From: Candidatus Kuenenia stuttgartensis
GTDB lineage: Bacteria > Planctomycetota > Planctomycetia > Isosphaerales > Isosphaeraceae
NCBI GenBank assembly: GCA_945865635.1
Contig: CAMBEP010000025.1
Location: 1-64,000 of the forward strand
Length of the DNA: 64,000 nucleotides
Direction: 5' to 3'
In this document: piece after piece, positions 33,851 to 43,088 of the stretch
How positions within the stretch are numbered: position 1 is the first letter of the stretch
Layout: every line of letters begins with the position of its first letter
Position numbers and translations under genes: made by a program
The notes under the pieces: generated by a model
Seen by the model: only the letters and a program-made list of their open reading frames with translations
Databases searched by the model: none
What the model was told of the DNA's origin: nothing

Positions 33851-36094
33851 ATGAGCTTGGCTAGGCGTCGCTGGAAATTCCTGCAAAACCCTCGTAGCAC
33901 AGATTTTGATCTGGGTAGCGACCGCCGTATCGTTTTAGCTCGTGGCCGCCGTTTGCGACTCGCCATCCTGGTCGTTTCCTGCCTTGCCTCAGCCGCACTG
34001 GTGCATGGCTTTGGACCTCCGTTCGGGTTTCGGCTCGGGCAACGACTCAACCGGGAAACACGCCTGAATGTCGACCAGATTTCGCGACGAAACTCACTTC
34101 GATCCAACGCCCAGCGGCAGATTCGTGAGGATGCCGTTGCACCAAGAATGTTGCACAATCCAAACCCGATCGAGGACAGGATCAAATCGATTGAGGACTT
34201 GGCCGCTGCGGCCGGGCGAGTAAAGCAAGTGGATGAGCTCGGTCCCGGTATCCTTCAGGCCTGGGGCACAATTTCTGCCGATTTATTTGAGGATCTGCAT
34301 GAAGCCAACGATGTTCCAGAGCGCCGCGAACAATTTTCAAGAGACCTGCGGGATGCGTTCAGCCCCGTCCTTCGCGAAGGCATTCTAAGCCCTACGCCCC
34401 TGCCCCGAATTGATCAGAATGCCACTCAGTTTGCGATCCGGCTTGAGAGTGAAGACGATACAAAGTCAAGGCTCGTGACCCGGGATCACGTTTCCCCCGA
34501 GCGGCTCGGTCGGCCTGACAGCGACTTCGCAAAACATTTCGTTTCCAGTTTCAGGCCTCCGGAATTAGGCCGGCGGCTATTCGAACTGGTCGACGATAAA
34601 CTGGCGGCATCACCCACGCTCACTTACGATGAACGAGAAACCCTGCTGGCTCGCGAGCGGGCCCGCGACGAAGTGCCTGACATTTTTGATCAGTTCAAGC
34701 GTGGCGATCTCATCGTCGAACAATCACAGCCAATCGACGCCGAAACTCTTGACTTGTTGAGGCTTGAACACGATCGATCAACAGCTTTGTTCACACACCG
34801 GGTCGTAGCCCTGCGTTGGGTGGCTTCCATCGGCCTGTGCATTGCACTTTACGGGCTACTTGGAATTTACCTGACCAGAAACGAGCCTCGACTCGCCTCT
34901 GATACCGCCGACATTGCTCTCTTGTGTGGTTTGATCAATATCTGCCTTGCCGCCATGCGCATCCTTTCTGCCCAGAGTTGGGACGCAGAAGCTTTGCCAG
35001 TTGCTGTGGGCGGCATGGTTGTCACCATCGCTTTTGGCATGGATGTGGCCATCCTTTTCACACTTGGCCTTTCGCTGCTCGCTTGTCTTACACTTGGTGT
35101 GGGAATTGACGAGTTGATCGTGCTCGCCGGCGGCACTTCGGCCGGCATTGTGACACTTGGCGATGTGAGATCACGAACGAAGCTCATCAAAGTCGGCCTG
35201 ACGATCGGTTTTGCCTATTTTTTGATGACCTGGGTCGCTGGTCTTTGGCAGCGGGACCCTGCGGAATTGATTGTATCCATAAGTCTCTGGCGATTTGTCT
35301 GGGGTTTGATGGCGGGATTCTTTCTAGGCGGAATCCTGCCCTTTTTAGAGTCGTATCTTGGCCTGGTAACAGGCATCAGCCTGCTGGAACTTGGCGATGT
35401 GCGCCACCCATTGTTGCAGGAACTGGTCCGCCGTGCTCCGGGAACTTACAACCATTCTGTGACGGTCGGGGCACTTGCAGAATCGGCTGCCGAACAAATC
35501 GGTGCAAACGCTCTTCTGGTGCGCGTCGGGGCGTATTTTCATGACATCGGAAAGATGATCAAACCGGAATATTTTGTAGAGAATCAAGTGCGTGGCCAAA
35601 CCAGTCGTCACACTGGCTTAAATCCATCGATCAGCACCATGATCATCATAGGGCATGTCAAGGACGGTTATGAATTGGGCCTGGAATACAACTTGCCCGA
35701 GCCGATCCTCGACCTGATTCAGCAGCACCATGGCACAAGTCTTGTAGAATATTTTTATCGGGAAGCGACAAAACGCGAAGCCGTCGCAGTGGACCCGATC
35801 GGGATCCATGAAAGCTCATTCCGATACCCTGGCCCGGCTCCGCAAAGCCGTGAAGCGGCGGTCCTGATGATCAGTGATGCTGTCGAATCAGCCAGCCGCA
35901 CGCTTTCGGAACCAACCCCGGCCAGGCTTGAAGCACTGGTGGATGAACTTGTCGGCAAGCGACTGGAAGATGGTCAGTTTGATGACTGTGGCCTGACACT
36001 CAAGGAGCTTGCCGCGATCAAAAAAAGCCTCACCAAATCCCTAATCGGGCTTTATCACGCTCGTATCAAATATCCAGAAACACGAACGGCCTGA
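33851..36094 (+). CDS. 7TM-HD family phosphohydrolase (PgpH/YqfF-like)
   Basis: The 747-residue membrane protein has the 7TMR-HD layout: an N-terminal helix, a large extracellular region to about residue 300, a cluster of about seven helices (residues 310-510), and a cytoplasmic HD domain. The HD site shows YNHSVTVGALAESAAEQIG, then the His-Asp pair in VGAYFHDIGKMIKPEYF, and later histidines in IIGHVKDG and IQQHHGTSLVEYFY. Homologues such as PgpH hydrolyse cyclic di-AMP, so this is the likely second-messenger function, but no diadenylate cyclase gene is in the window. It sits between phoH and ybeY, as in many Gram-positive genomes. Confidence 0.88.
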   Translation: MSLARRRWKFLQNPRSTDFDLGSDRRIVLARGRRLRLAILVVSCLASAALVHGFGPPFGFRLGQRLNRETRLNVDQISRRNSLRSNAQRQIREDAVAPRMLHNPNPIEDRIKSIEDLAAAAGRVKQVDELGPGILQAWGTISADLFEDLHEANDVPERREQFSRDLRDAFSPVLREGILSPTPLPRIDQNATQFAIRLESEDDTKSRLVTRDHVSPERLGRPDSDFAKHFVSSFRPPELGRRLFELVDDKLAASPTLTYDERETLLARERARDEVPDIFDQFKRGDLIVEQSQPIDAETLDLLRLEHDRSTALFTHRVVALRWVASIGLCIALYGLLGIYLTRNEPRLASDTADIALLCGLINICLAAMRILSAQSWDAEALPVAVGGMVVTIAFGMDVAILFTLGLSLLACLTLGVGIDELIVLAGGTSAGIVTLGDVRSRTKLIKVGLTIGFAYFLMTWVAGLWQRDPAELIVSISLWRFVWGLMAGFFLGGILPFLESYLGLVTGISLLELGDVRHPLLQELVRRAPGTYNHSVTVGALAESAAEQIGANALLVRVGAYFHDIGKMIKPEYFVENQVRGQTSRHTGLNPSISTMIIIGHVKDGYELGLEYNLPEPILDLIQQHHGTSLVEYFYREATKREAVAVDPIGIHESSFRYPGPAPQSREAAVLMISDAVESASRTLSEPTPARLEALVDELVGKRLEDGQFDDCGLTLKELAAIKKSLTKSLIGLYHARIKYPETRTA

Positions 36095-36118
36095 TCACTC
36101 GCCTGACGGAACCGACCT

Positions 36119-36577
36119 GTGAATGTGCAAATATCAAACCGGCAATCCTCCGTGACCATTGATACAAGCCATTTCAAGCGGCTCACGGAACAAATGCTTG
36201 GTGATTTAGAGATGACTGATGCCGAAATTTCGGTGATATTTGTTGATAGCCCTACAATCGCCGATCTTCACTTGCGATTTATGCAGGAATCCGGCGCCAC
36301 CGATATCATCACATTTCCTCTTTCAGAACCAGGTGACCATCCGCTGGAAGGCGAGCTTGTCATCTGTGCCCCTTGGGCGGCCGAAGTCGCTCAACGAAAT
36401 GGCGATTCTGTGACCGACGAATTGGCCTTGTATCTGGCTCATGGGCTGATCCACCTGACCGGCCAGGATGACATTCAGCCGGAAGATGCTGAGGAAATGA
36501 GAAAACGGGAGCACAAGTTACTGAGTTCGCTAAACCTCGTAATTCCACGCAATCGGTTTGAATCCATCGAGGGCTGA
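36119..36577 (+). CDS. ybeY: Endoribonuclease YbeY
   Basis: YbeY is a zinc-dependent RNase that matures 16S rRNA and helps ribosome quality control. The 152-residue protein has the domain pattern STIADLHLRFM-like near residues 44-54, TDIITFPLS, and the metal motif LAHGLIHLTGQDD. The usual triad H-x3-H-x5-H is only partly kept: H108 and H112 are present, while the third position (118) is Asp. The start is GTG 36119, 24 bases after the pgpH-like stop. It lies next to phoH-type and recO genes as in many bacteria. Confidence 0.9.
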   Translation: MNVQISNRQSSVTIDTSHFKRLTEQMLGDLEMTDAEISVIFVDSPTIADLHLRFMQESGATDIITFPLSEPGDHPLEGELVICAPWAAEVAQRNGDSVTDELALYLAHGLIHLTGQDDIQPEDAEEMRKREHKLLSSLNLVIPRNRFESIEG

Positions 36578-36584
36578 AATAAAA

Positions 36585-37346
36585 ATGCCGGCTCATCGGT
36601 GCATGGGATTGGTCATTCGTGGAGCAGACGTATTCAACACAAGCCGTATTTTCACGCTATTTACGCGCGATCTCGGCAGGGTCGAAGGCATCGCAAAAGG
36701 ATCAAGACGACTCAAGAGCCCATTTGAAAATGGCCTTGACCTTTTATCCATCTGCGATATTGTAATTCTTCATAAAGGCAACGAGACACTCGACCTCATC
36801 ACCGAGGCAAGCCTTGTTGAGCGATTTGGAGCCTTGCGAGCCGATCTTCCTGCGATGTATGCAGGGTGCTATGTGGCCGAACTGCTGAACGACCTGACTC
36901 ACCTCCATGATCCGCACCCAAAGTTGTTTGACGCGGCCGTGATCACCCTTCGTAATTTGTCGGATGATAAGCTGATGTGGCGTCGATTGATGCGATTCGA
37001 ACTGGCTTTGCTGAGGGAGCTGGGGTTAATGCCAAGTCTGGAACTTTGTGTCCACTGCGGCAACCATCTAAACCCTGAAAAAAGCCAAGGGCCCATCGCC
37101 TTTGGGCTCTCGATGGGTGGGGTTCTCTGTATGGGCTGCCGTCACGGCCAGCCACATGTGGCCACACTTTCGGAAACTACTCTCTGCCTGATACGTTCGC
37201 TGGCAAACCCAGGCCGGGACTGGCGAGAACTTGGCGATTTTCGTGATGTGGCAAGGGCTCGTGAGGTCCTCTCGTCAGTCATTTGTCACTTGATGGGCCG
37301 TCGCCCCAGACTTCATCGCTATCTGCTCTCAGGATCGGTCGGATAA
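36585..37346 (+). CDS. recO: DNA repair protein RecO
   Basis: RecO works with RecR to load RecA on SSB-coated single-stranded DNA. The N-terminal OB fold starts MGLVIRGADVFNTSRIFTLFTRDLGRVEGIAKGSRR and LGRVEGIAKG is a family hallmark. The C-terminal helical domain contains a zinc-finger-like region, CVHCGNH near residue 160 and CMGCRHG near 183. The ATG at 36585 was chosen because the OB fold begins shortly after; a TTG at 36558 overlapping ybeY is another possibility. About 253 residues is normal. It follows ybeY with 7 bases between. Confidence 0.88.
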   Translation: MPAHRCMGLVIRGADVFNTSRIFTLFTRDLGRVEGIAKGSRRLKSPFENGLDLLSICDIVILHKGNETLDLITEASLVERFGALRADLPAMYAGCYVAELLNDLTHLHDPHPKLFDAAVITLRNLSDDKLMWRRLMRFELALLRELGLMPSLELCVHCGNHLNPEKSQGPIAFGLSMGGVLCMGCRHGQPHVATLSETTLCLIRSLANPGRDWRELGDFRDVARAREVLSSVICHLMGRRPRLHRYLLSGSVG

Positions 37347-37441
37347 ATCAACCAATTGTGCCGAAACGAATCTCTCCAGGATTCGGCGTTCTGTTCTCCA
37401 AAAGTCTCGTTTCAGGCCGATGGTGGCGAAGGATCGCTCCC

Positions 37442-38995
37442 ATGGTTTCAAATAGCGCAAGGACGCGCGACATTTTGCACCAAATCAAAGTCAAGAATCT
37501 CTGTGTCGGTATCGTTTTAATCTGCCTGACTGGCTGCGCCACGGGTGCAACCACGGTGCTGTCTCGCTGGAAAATGACGCGTGATCAAGGCATTGCCAAA
37601 GGCATTTCCAACGAGGAATACCAAGGCAAAACCGCCTCCACTGCCGGGAACCGCTTCGGTCCTGCTGGTGTGATCGACTATTTTCGAGGCAAGGACCGCT
37701 CTCAGCAACGGACCAATGCATCGGAAGTGGCTGCAGATGTCTTGAAAAAGTCAAGTAGTCGCGACAATTGGAACATTCAGCAGGTCAAGGCCGACCCGGA
37801 AACAGAAGCGGATTTCCAAGCTGCCGAGGCCGCCTTCCAGCAAGGCAAACTTCCCGAAGCCCGCAAGGCTTTCGCACGCTTGGCGAAACGACGTAAAGGC
37901 ACCCCGTTTGGCGAATCCGCCCAGTTTTATGTGGCTGAGTGCGAATTCCAGGATGGTGATTTTGTAACCGCCCACACCGCTTACGAACAACTCGTGGCAG
38001 ATTATCCAGGCAGTCGCTACCTCGACAGAGTGGTGGTTCGTGAATATGCCATTTCGCGCCAATGGCTGGCCGCTTCCGGTATGAGCGTTCCCAATATTCG
38101 TGAAGAGACCTCGATCACAATGACGCCTGGCGGTTATCGTGAAAAAGGCCCCAAGCTTTTGACACCTGTGTTGCCATCCGTCACCTCACCGACAAACTCG
38201 CCGGTGGACAAGGCCAAAGATCCTTCCGTCAAACAAACTTCAGGCTCCACCGAGAGTTCTGTTCCAGCATCTGCCGAGATAGCCAGCGATTTACCGGTTT
38301 CTCCGGAGAAAATCCCCTGGTATGCCAGATTTACCGGTCTACTGCCAAGTCTCGACGTGCGCGGGCATGCCATCGCCGCCTTGGAGCATGTTCGGCACCA
38401 CGACCCCACTGGACCGCTGGCCGACGATGCCACTCTACTCCTTGCCGACACCTACTTCGAAGCCAAGGACTACGAAACAGCCTCGGTCTTTTACGACCAG
38501 TTCCTAAGCGATTTCCCCAAAAGCCCAATGTTCCGGGAAGCCCAGGAAAAAGCCATTCTTGCCAAGGTCAATTCCTATGTTGGCCCAGAATACGATTCCC
38601 AAAATCTGGATAAGGCCCGGGAACTCATCCAGCAAACCATTGCGTCTTATCCTACCAGGCCACGTGATGAGCAAAAACGGCTCTATCACATGCTTGATCT
38701 GATTACCGATCAAGAAGCAGAAAGAGCCTTCATGGTCGGTGATTATTATCGCCGGACTGGCAAGGCCATGGCCGCAGAGTTTTATCTCGGTAAAGTCATT
38801 CAGAAATATCCGAATAGCTCCTGGGCGGAAAAGTCACGCACCCTCATGGTGGACGTCGCCAAGATGCCTCGCAAATTCACGGCCCCTTCCAAGATCATGT
38901 CTCAACCAGGTGCTGCCGATGCAATGTCGCTGAATCGTGGTTCATCCGGTTCTGCAAACGGTATGAATGGTATCAACGGCATGATGGGGCCATAA
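37442..38995 (+). CDS. BamD/TPR-type outer-membrane lipoprotein
   Basis: The 517-residue protein starts with a lipoprotein signal peptide ending in LTGC (C32), so the mature form is probably tethered to a membrane. Residues around 115-190 form TPR-like repeats, AAEAAFQQGKLPEARKAFARLAKRR and FQDGDFVTAHTAYEQLVADYPGS, of the BamD kind. A Ser/Thr/Pro linker follows, then a second TPR set (TLLLADTYFEAKDYETASVFYDQFLSDFPKS). BamD carries substrate to the outer-membrane beta-barrel machinery. Here a single chain with two TPR blocks is longer than usual BamD. The next gene is lptE-like, which strengthens an outer-membrane role. ATG 37442 was chosen for the lipobox. Confidence 0.75.
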   Translation: MVSNSARTRDILHQIKVKNLCVGIVLICLTGCATGATTVLSRWKMTRDQGIAKGISNEEYQGKTASTAGNRFGPAGVIDYFRGKDRSQQRTNASEVAADVLKKSSSRDNWNIQQVKADPETEADFQAAEAAFQQGKLPEARKAFARLAKRRKGTPFGESAQFYVAECEFQDGDFVTAHTAYEQLVADYPGSRYLDRVVVREYAISRQWLAASGMSVPNIREETSITMTPGGYREKGPKLLTPVLPSVTSPTNSPVDKAKDPSVKQTSGSTESSVPASAEIASDLPVSPEKIPWYARFTGLLPSLDVRGHAIAALEHVRHHDPTGPLADDATLLLADTYFEAKDYETASVFYDQFLSDFPKSPMFREAQEKAILAKVNSYVGPEYDSQNLDKARELIQQTIASYPTRPRDEQKRLYHMLDLITDQEAERAFMVGDYYRRTGKAMAAEFYLGKVIQKYPNSSWAEKSRTLMVDVAKMPRKFTAPSKIMSQPGAADAMSLNRGSSGSANGMNGINGMMGP

Positions 38996-38996
38996 T

Positions 38997-39557
38997 ATGA
39001 ACCAAAATAATGCCACACTCTCACGCTTGACCAACATTCCAAAAGGCCAAAGCCGCCGATCGTGGCTCTTTGCTCTGAGTGGCTCCATACTCTCTGGCAT
39101 CTCAGGCTGTGGCTATTCCGTTCGCCCGCCTTACAACCGGGAAATCCAAACAGTTTACGTCCCAATCTTCCGTTCCCTTACATTCCGCCGCGACCTCAAC
39201 CTGATGCTGACCGAAGCCGTGGCCAAGGAAATCGAAAAACGCACTCCCTATAAAGTGGTCGGAACTCCGGAAGGGGCCGATAGCTCACTGATCGGCGAGG
39301 TGACTTTTGCCGACAAGAATCTGGTCGTGGAAAACCCACAGAACTTGCCGCGGCAGCTATCCGCTGATCTGGTCGTCAATATGCGATGGACAGATAACCG
39401 ACACCCAAGTGGCGACCCAAAAGATGTTGGTACTGTGACACTCCGAGAGACTGTCACATTCAGCCCGGAATTCGGCGATACGACCATGTCTGCCTATCAA
39501 AAGGCCTGTCAGAAAATGGCAGAGCAGATCGCGTCGATGATGGAACAGCCTTGGTAA
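38997..39557 (+). CDS. LptE-like LPS-assembly lipoprotein
   Basis: The 186-residue protein has an N-terminal signal ending in GISGC (C38), then the mature start GYSVRPPYNREIQTVYVPIF. SLTFRRDLNLMLTEAVAKEIEKRTPYKVVGTPEGADSSLIGEV in outline is typical of the LptE/RlpB family, which plugs LptD in the outer membrane. It begins one base after the stop of the BamD-like gene, so the two are coupled. Whether this organism makes LPS cannot be concluded from one gene. Confidence 0.8.
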   Translation: MNQNNATLSRLTNIPKGQSRRSWLFALSGSILSGISGCGYSVRPPYNREIQTVYVPIFRSLTFRRDLNLMLTEAVAKEIEKRTPYKVVGTPEGADSSLIGEVTFADKNLVVENPQNLPRQLSADLVVNMRWTDNRHPSGDPKDVGTVTLRETVTFSPEFGDTTMSAYQKACQKMAEQIASMMEQPW

Positions 39558-39600
39558 TCCTGTGTTGTGCTCGAACAAACATATTCACTCAACTCAGGCT

Positions 39601-40899
39601 TCAACTCATCGAAAAGACCAGTTCGCCTTCCAGCCAGGTGGCAACCATTGGCAGGTTCGAATTTAAGATCAAGCTGTACGGGTCGGTCGGAACCGCTTCC
39701 TGATCAGGCAAAGCCACCACCGCAAGATCCGCCTTTTTTTCAGGCTTTAAACTGCCGCAAAATTTATCCGCTCTTAGAGCCCATGCTCCAAACAGAGTTC
39801 CCATAGCCACAATCAGGCTACCGGAAAGATCGGGATTATGGTCTCTCAAAAACCGCATTTCGTCGAGAATCGACAAGCTCGGAGCCGATGCCCGACTGTC
39901 AGTCCCCAGGCATACAATTGCACCACGTTCCAAAAGACTTCGAAATGGATGATTGCGGTGACCAAACCGGTGTGCCGTGCGTGGGCAATACGCCACTGCC
40001 ATTCTTTGATCTGGCTTGAGGGCTGCTGGCGAGAGTTGCCATAGATCTTTTTCCTCCAGGTAATTGGCATGTGCAATCAGCCAATCGGCGCCACGCAGAT
40101 CGCGATGCCTGACATAATCCAGCGGCCGAGGCCCAATTGGATCCCATTCGTCCTCGCTTGGCCATGCCCCAATTTCGTCTAAAAAGTCTCGGAGTGGGCC
40201 TGTTCCATACCGCAATAATTCCAGCTCTTCCGGCATCTCAGCAAGATGAGTTGTAAGCGGCATGCCAGACCCGACGGCTTGGTGATAAACCCATCCAGCA
40301 GTTGAATATGGAGCATGTGGCGACAGACCTATCCGCTGCCGGAAGCTACCGTCAGTTGGTCGATCCCGCGTCAGGGCTGGTTCTACGGCATTGACCCAGG
40401 CCCAAGCCGCTTCGTTGGTTGTCAGGGCCCGAAGCCGTTTCAAGCCAATCATCTCGGCGTAAATCACGCTCCTGATTGGTGTTTCCACCAAAGCCGGACC
40501 ACTTGCCCCGGCCGTTGTGATGTCGGCAACCAGCGTTGTTCCAGATCGAACCAGTTCTGAGGCATGCTTGGCGGCAGTATCTGCGTATGATTCCGGATCC
40601 GTCAGCCAGCGCTGCTTCACAACGCGCTTTAACCAACTAACCTCGTTCTCAGGATCATCGCCCGGCGTCCACGCCTCGTTTTCCAAAGGCTCTAGCTCAA
40701 GATGACAATGGGCATTGACCATTCCAGGCATGATCCCGGCATTGCCATAATCCAAGTCGATCAATCGGCCCTCCCGTGGACCGATTGCGACAATCTCGCC
40801 ACCCCGAAAGTCGATACAGGCCCCTTCCAAGGGGTCCCCCTCAACCGGAAACAGCCAACGTGCTGCCAAAGTTAACACAGGACCCGGCTTGGAACTCAT
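39601..40899 (-). CDS. Amidohydrolase-family deaminase
   Basis: The 432-residue enzyme has the metal sites of the cytosine-deaminase/TrzN-like amidohydrolases. MVNAHCHLELEP supplies the HxH pair, GLSPHAPYST a histidine, TTHLAEMPEEL the ligand histidine with the following glutamate, DWLIAHANYL another histidine and CLGTDSRASAPSLSILDEM the aspartate. YCPRTAHRFGH is also typical. The pattern resembles aminodeoxyfutalosine and S-adenosylhomocysteine deaminases, but the substrate cannot be fixed. Its ATG overlaps the stop of the ABC permease by four bases, so the two share a transcript. Confidence 0.82.
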   Translation of the reverse strand: MSSKPGPVLTLAARWLFPVEGDPLEGACIDFRGGEIVAIGPREGRLIDLDYGNAGIMPGMVNAHCHLELEPLENEAWTPGDDPENEVSWLKRVVKQRWLTDPESYADTAAKHASELVRSGTTLVADITTAGASGPALVETPIRSVIYAEMIGLKRLRALTTNEAAWAWVNAVEPALTRDRPTDGSFRQRIGLSPHAPYSTAGWVYHQAVGSGMPLTTHLAEMPEELELLRYGTGPLRDFLDEIGAWPSEDEWDPIGPRPLDYVRHRDLRGADWLIAHANYLEEKDLWQLSPAALKPDQRMAVAYCPRTAHRFGHRNHPFRSLLERGAIVCLGTDSRASAPSLSILDEMRFLRDHNPDLSGSLIVAMGTLFGAWALRADKFCGSLKPEKKADLAVVALPDQEAVPTDPYSLILNSNLPMVATWLEGELVFSMS

Positions 40900-43082
40900 T
40901 CTGCAAGTTCCAATTCATTCGCATCGGCAACGGGAGCCACTTCCGGCATTCTGTAACACCAAATCACCAGGAAGATGGTGGCTGGTATGGCGATCAGGAC
41001 AAACGGCCAGCGATACCGAAGCGATTCAGGGTCACTGAACAGCCATCCGGCTGTGGATGGCGACTTCCTGGCCCAAAATCCGTATATTACAGCCATGGCA
41101 TTGTTTGTGATGTGCATGATCACGCTTGGCCAGAGACTGCCGCTACGCAACGCCAGCAAACCTAAAATTACCCCCAAAACGGTGGAATGAAAGAATTGCT
41201 GATATGCGCTCATAAGAACGTGCATCACACCGAAAAGAACCGATGACATCAAAATTGTCGCCAGCGGACGATTGTTTGATCGTAATCCTGAGAAAATCCA
41301 GCCTCGAAAAGCCAATTCCTCACAAAGCCCAGGTGCAAATGCCACTGCCAGAATACTCATGAAAAGTGTGTCATCGCGAACCACTCCCTCAAACAGTTTT
41401 TTCATGGTGTCCGACATGGGCAGATAGAATTCCACTACGGCGTAAAGCTCTGCAATCAAAGGATGTAACGCTAGCGGAAACAGCAGACCCAGTATCAGAT
41501 ATCGCTTATCCACGGGCGGCACAAGCCTGAGCACCTGTCGCGGATTTTTCGATAAAAGCAACGCCAGAATCACCGGTGGCAAACCGATGACTACAAACTG
41601 TGTGAATATCAGACTGACAGTGGATATTTTGCCATCCGTTGAGAATAGATGGGTGATCAAAGGGCCAGCGAACCAGCCTGATACAAGCATCATCACAAAA
41701 CAGATGGCCGCCTGATCGGCAGTTGGGCGATTGGATTTGTTGCGAATATTCCAGAGGAACCAACTCTTGATGTCGAACCTTTCAGCCTCTCGAAACAGAA
41801 CCGATTCGCTCTCAAACTGGCTCACGGCCCACCGCAGTGCCATCCATGCATAAACCATGGTGGGCAAGAGGACTGGCAGTGCATAAGGCAAGGCCAAAGC
41901 GATCCGGCCTGCCAGCACGGTTTTCAAGAGCAGACAAGTGCCAGTCAGTGGAATCAGAGCGTAAAGTGGAGAGAGTTCCACACCCGGAACAAGCGTCATA
42001 TATGTAAGGGGGAATGCCAGCATCAGCACTGGCGTGAGATAATACTGCCCTTCTTTTGTACTTCGGGCCATGACAGCCAAAGCCAGGCAAATCGCACTCA
42101 GAAATGCTGCAATCGGAATCAGAATCATGAATGCCAGCAGCATCACCCCCGGAGATGGCAGTGTGAGTGAAGCCAATGCCGAACTCCCGCCATTCGGGCC
42201 GCCTGCGGACTTGCCAATCTGCCCAAGGAGCTGCCAACTGGTCAAAGCCAGACTCACCAGATTCATCGCGGCCGTGACAAGACTACTCGTCAAAATGGTC
42301 AGGAACTTTGCCGCAACAATCTCCGAGCGGTGTGCCGGACTGATCAGTAAAGTCTCCATGGTGCCGCGTTCTTTTTCGCCAGCACACAGATCGATGGCCG
42401 GATAAAACGCGCCTGTCAAACTCATAAGAACCAACAGGAACGGCAACATGCGCGACCACAACTGGCCACTCGATTCCCGCGCTGTCGCCACATCGCGAAC
42501 CTTTTCGCGAATCGGATTGGCGTAATCGGCCGACTTCGAATCCGCTTTCAATCGCTTGGCCAAGACCAGCTCATTCCAGCGGGCCACAATGTCGCGCACT
42601 CGCCCATAGGCCAATTGGCCGCGATCGTCTGACGAGTTGTAGACAATTTCCAGGTTCCCCGCCTTGCCTTCCTGAATGCTCTTCGGTAGATCTTCCGGAA
42701 CGATCACCACCACATCGGCCAGCCCCTCGCGAAGCATCTGACCTCGAGCATCCACTTTCATCCATGGGCTGGCTTTATCGGCCACCTGAATTTCCAGTCG
42801 GTTGGCGTCGTCTGGTCGTGCAAACAAGCTCGACGCAAATCTGGTCTGATCTGCACTCAGCAAAGCAGGTTCCTTCGGAAGCCCTTGAACATTGACAACA
42901 ACAACACGCCTTGGCTTCTCCTGAAATGCCACCGCAAGCTGACTGACCACGATCCCAATAAGCGGGTAAAGCAGCACTGGAAAAATGATCATCATGAAAA
43001 TCGTACGACGATCTCGCAGGATGTCGAGCAATTCACGACGAAAAATCGAGCCAACGACCGATAGGCGTATGGATTTGGACAT
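40896..43082 (-). CDS. NatB-type ABC permease fused to a CPBP protease domain
   Basis: The 728-residue membrane protein is an ABC-2 permease (residues 1 to about 430) with a large outer loop before the second helix and the segment CAGEKERGTMETLLISPAHRSEIVAAK typical of NatB. About 290 further residues form a CPBP intramembrane protease domain with EELAFRGWIFSGL, FGVMHVLMSA and MHITNNAMAV, the motifs that carry its active-site Glu-Glu, Arg and His. The combination is known for NatB-like sodium or lantibiotic-resistance exporters. The ATPase lies seven bases upstream on the same strand. The transported substrate and protease target are unknown. Confidence 0.82.
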   Translation of the reverse strand: MSKSIRLSVVGSIFRRELLDILRDRRTIFMMIIFPVLLYPLIGIVVSQLAVAFQEKPRRVVVVNVQGLPKEPALLSADQTRFASSLFARPDDANRLEIQVADKASPWMKVDARGQMLREGLADVVVIVPEDLPKSIQEGKAGNLEIVYNSSDDRGQLAYGRVRDIVARWNELVLAKRLKADSKSADYANPIREKVRDVATARESSGQLWSRMLPFLLVLMSLTGAFYPAIDLCAGEKERGTMETLLISPAHRSEIVAAKFLTILTSSLVTAAMNLVSLALTSWQLLGQIGKSAGGPNGGSSALASLTLPSPGVMLLAFMILIPIAAFLSAICLALAVMARSTKEGQYYLTPVLMLAFPLTYMTLVPGVELSPLYALIPLTGTCLLLKTVLAGRIALALPYALPVLLPTMVYAWMALRWAVSQFESESVLFREAERFDIKSWFLWNIRNKSNRPTADQAAICFVMMLVSGWFAGPLITHLFSTDGKISTVSLIFTQFVVIGLPPVILALLLSKNPRQVLRLVPPVDKRYLILGLLFPLALHPLIAELYAVVEFYLPMSDTMKKLFEGVVRDDTLFMSILAVAFAPGLCEELAFRGWIFSGLRSNNRPLATILMSSVLFGVMHVLMSAYQQFFHSTVLGVILGLLALRSGSLWPSVIMHITNNAMAVIYGFWARKSPSTAGWLFSDPESLRYRWPFVLIAIPATIFLVIWCYRMPEVAPVADANELELAE

Positions 43083-43088
43083 GATTGG

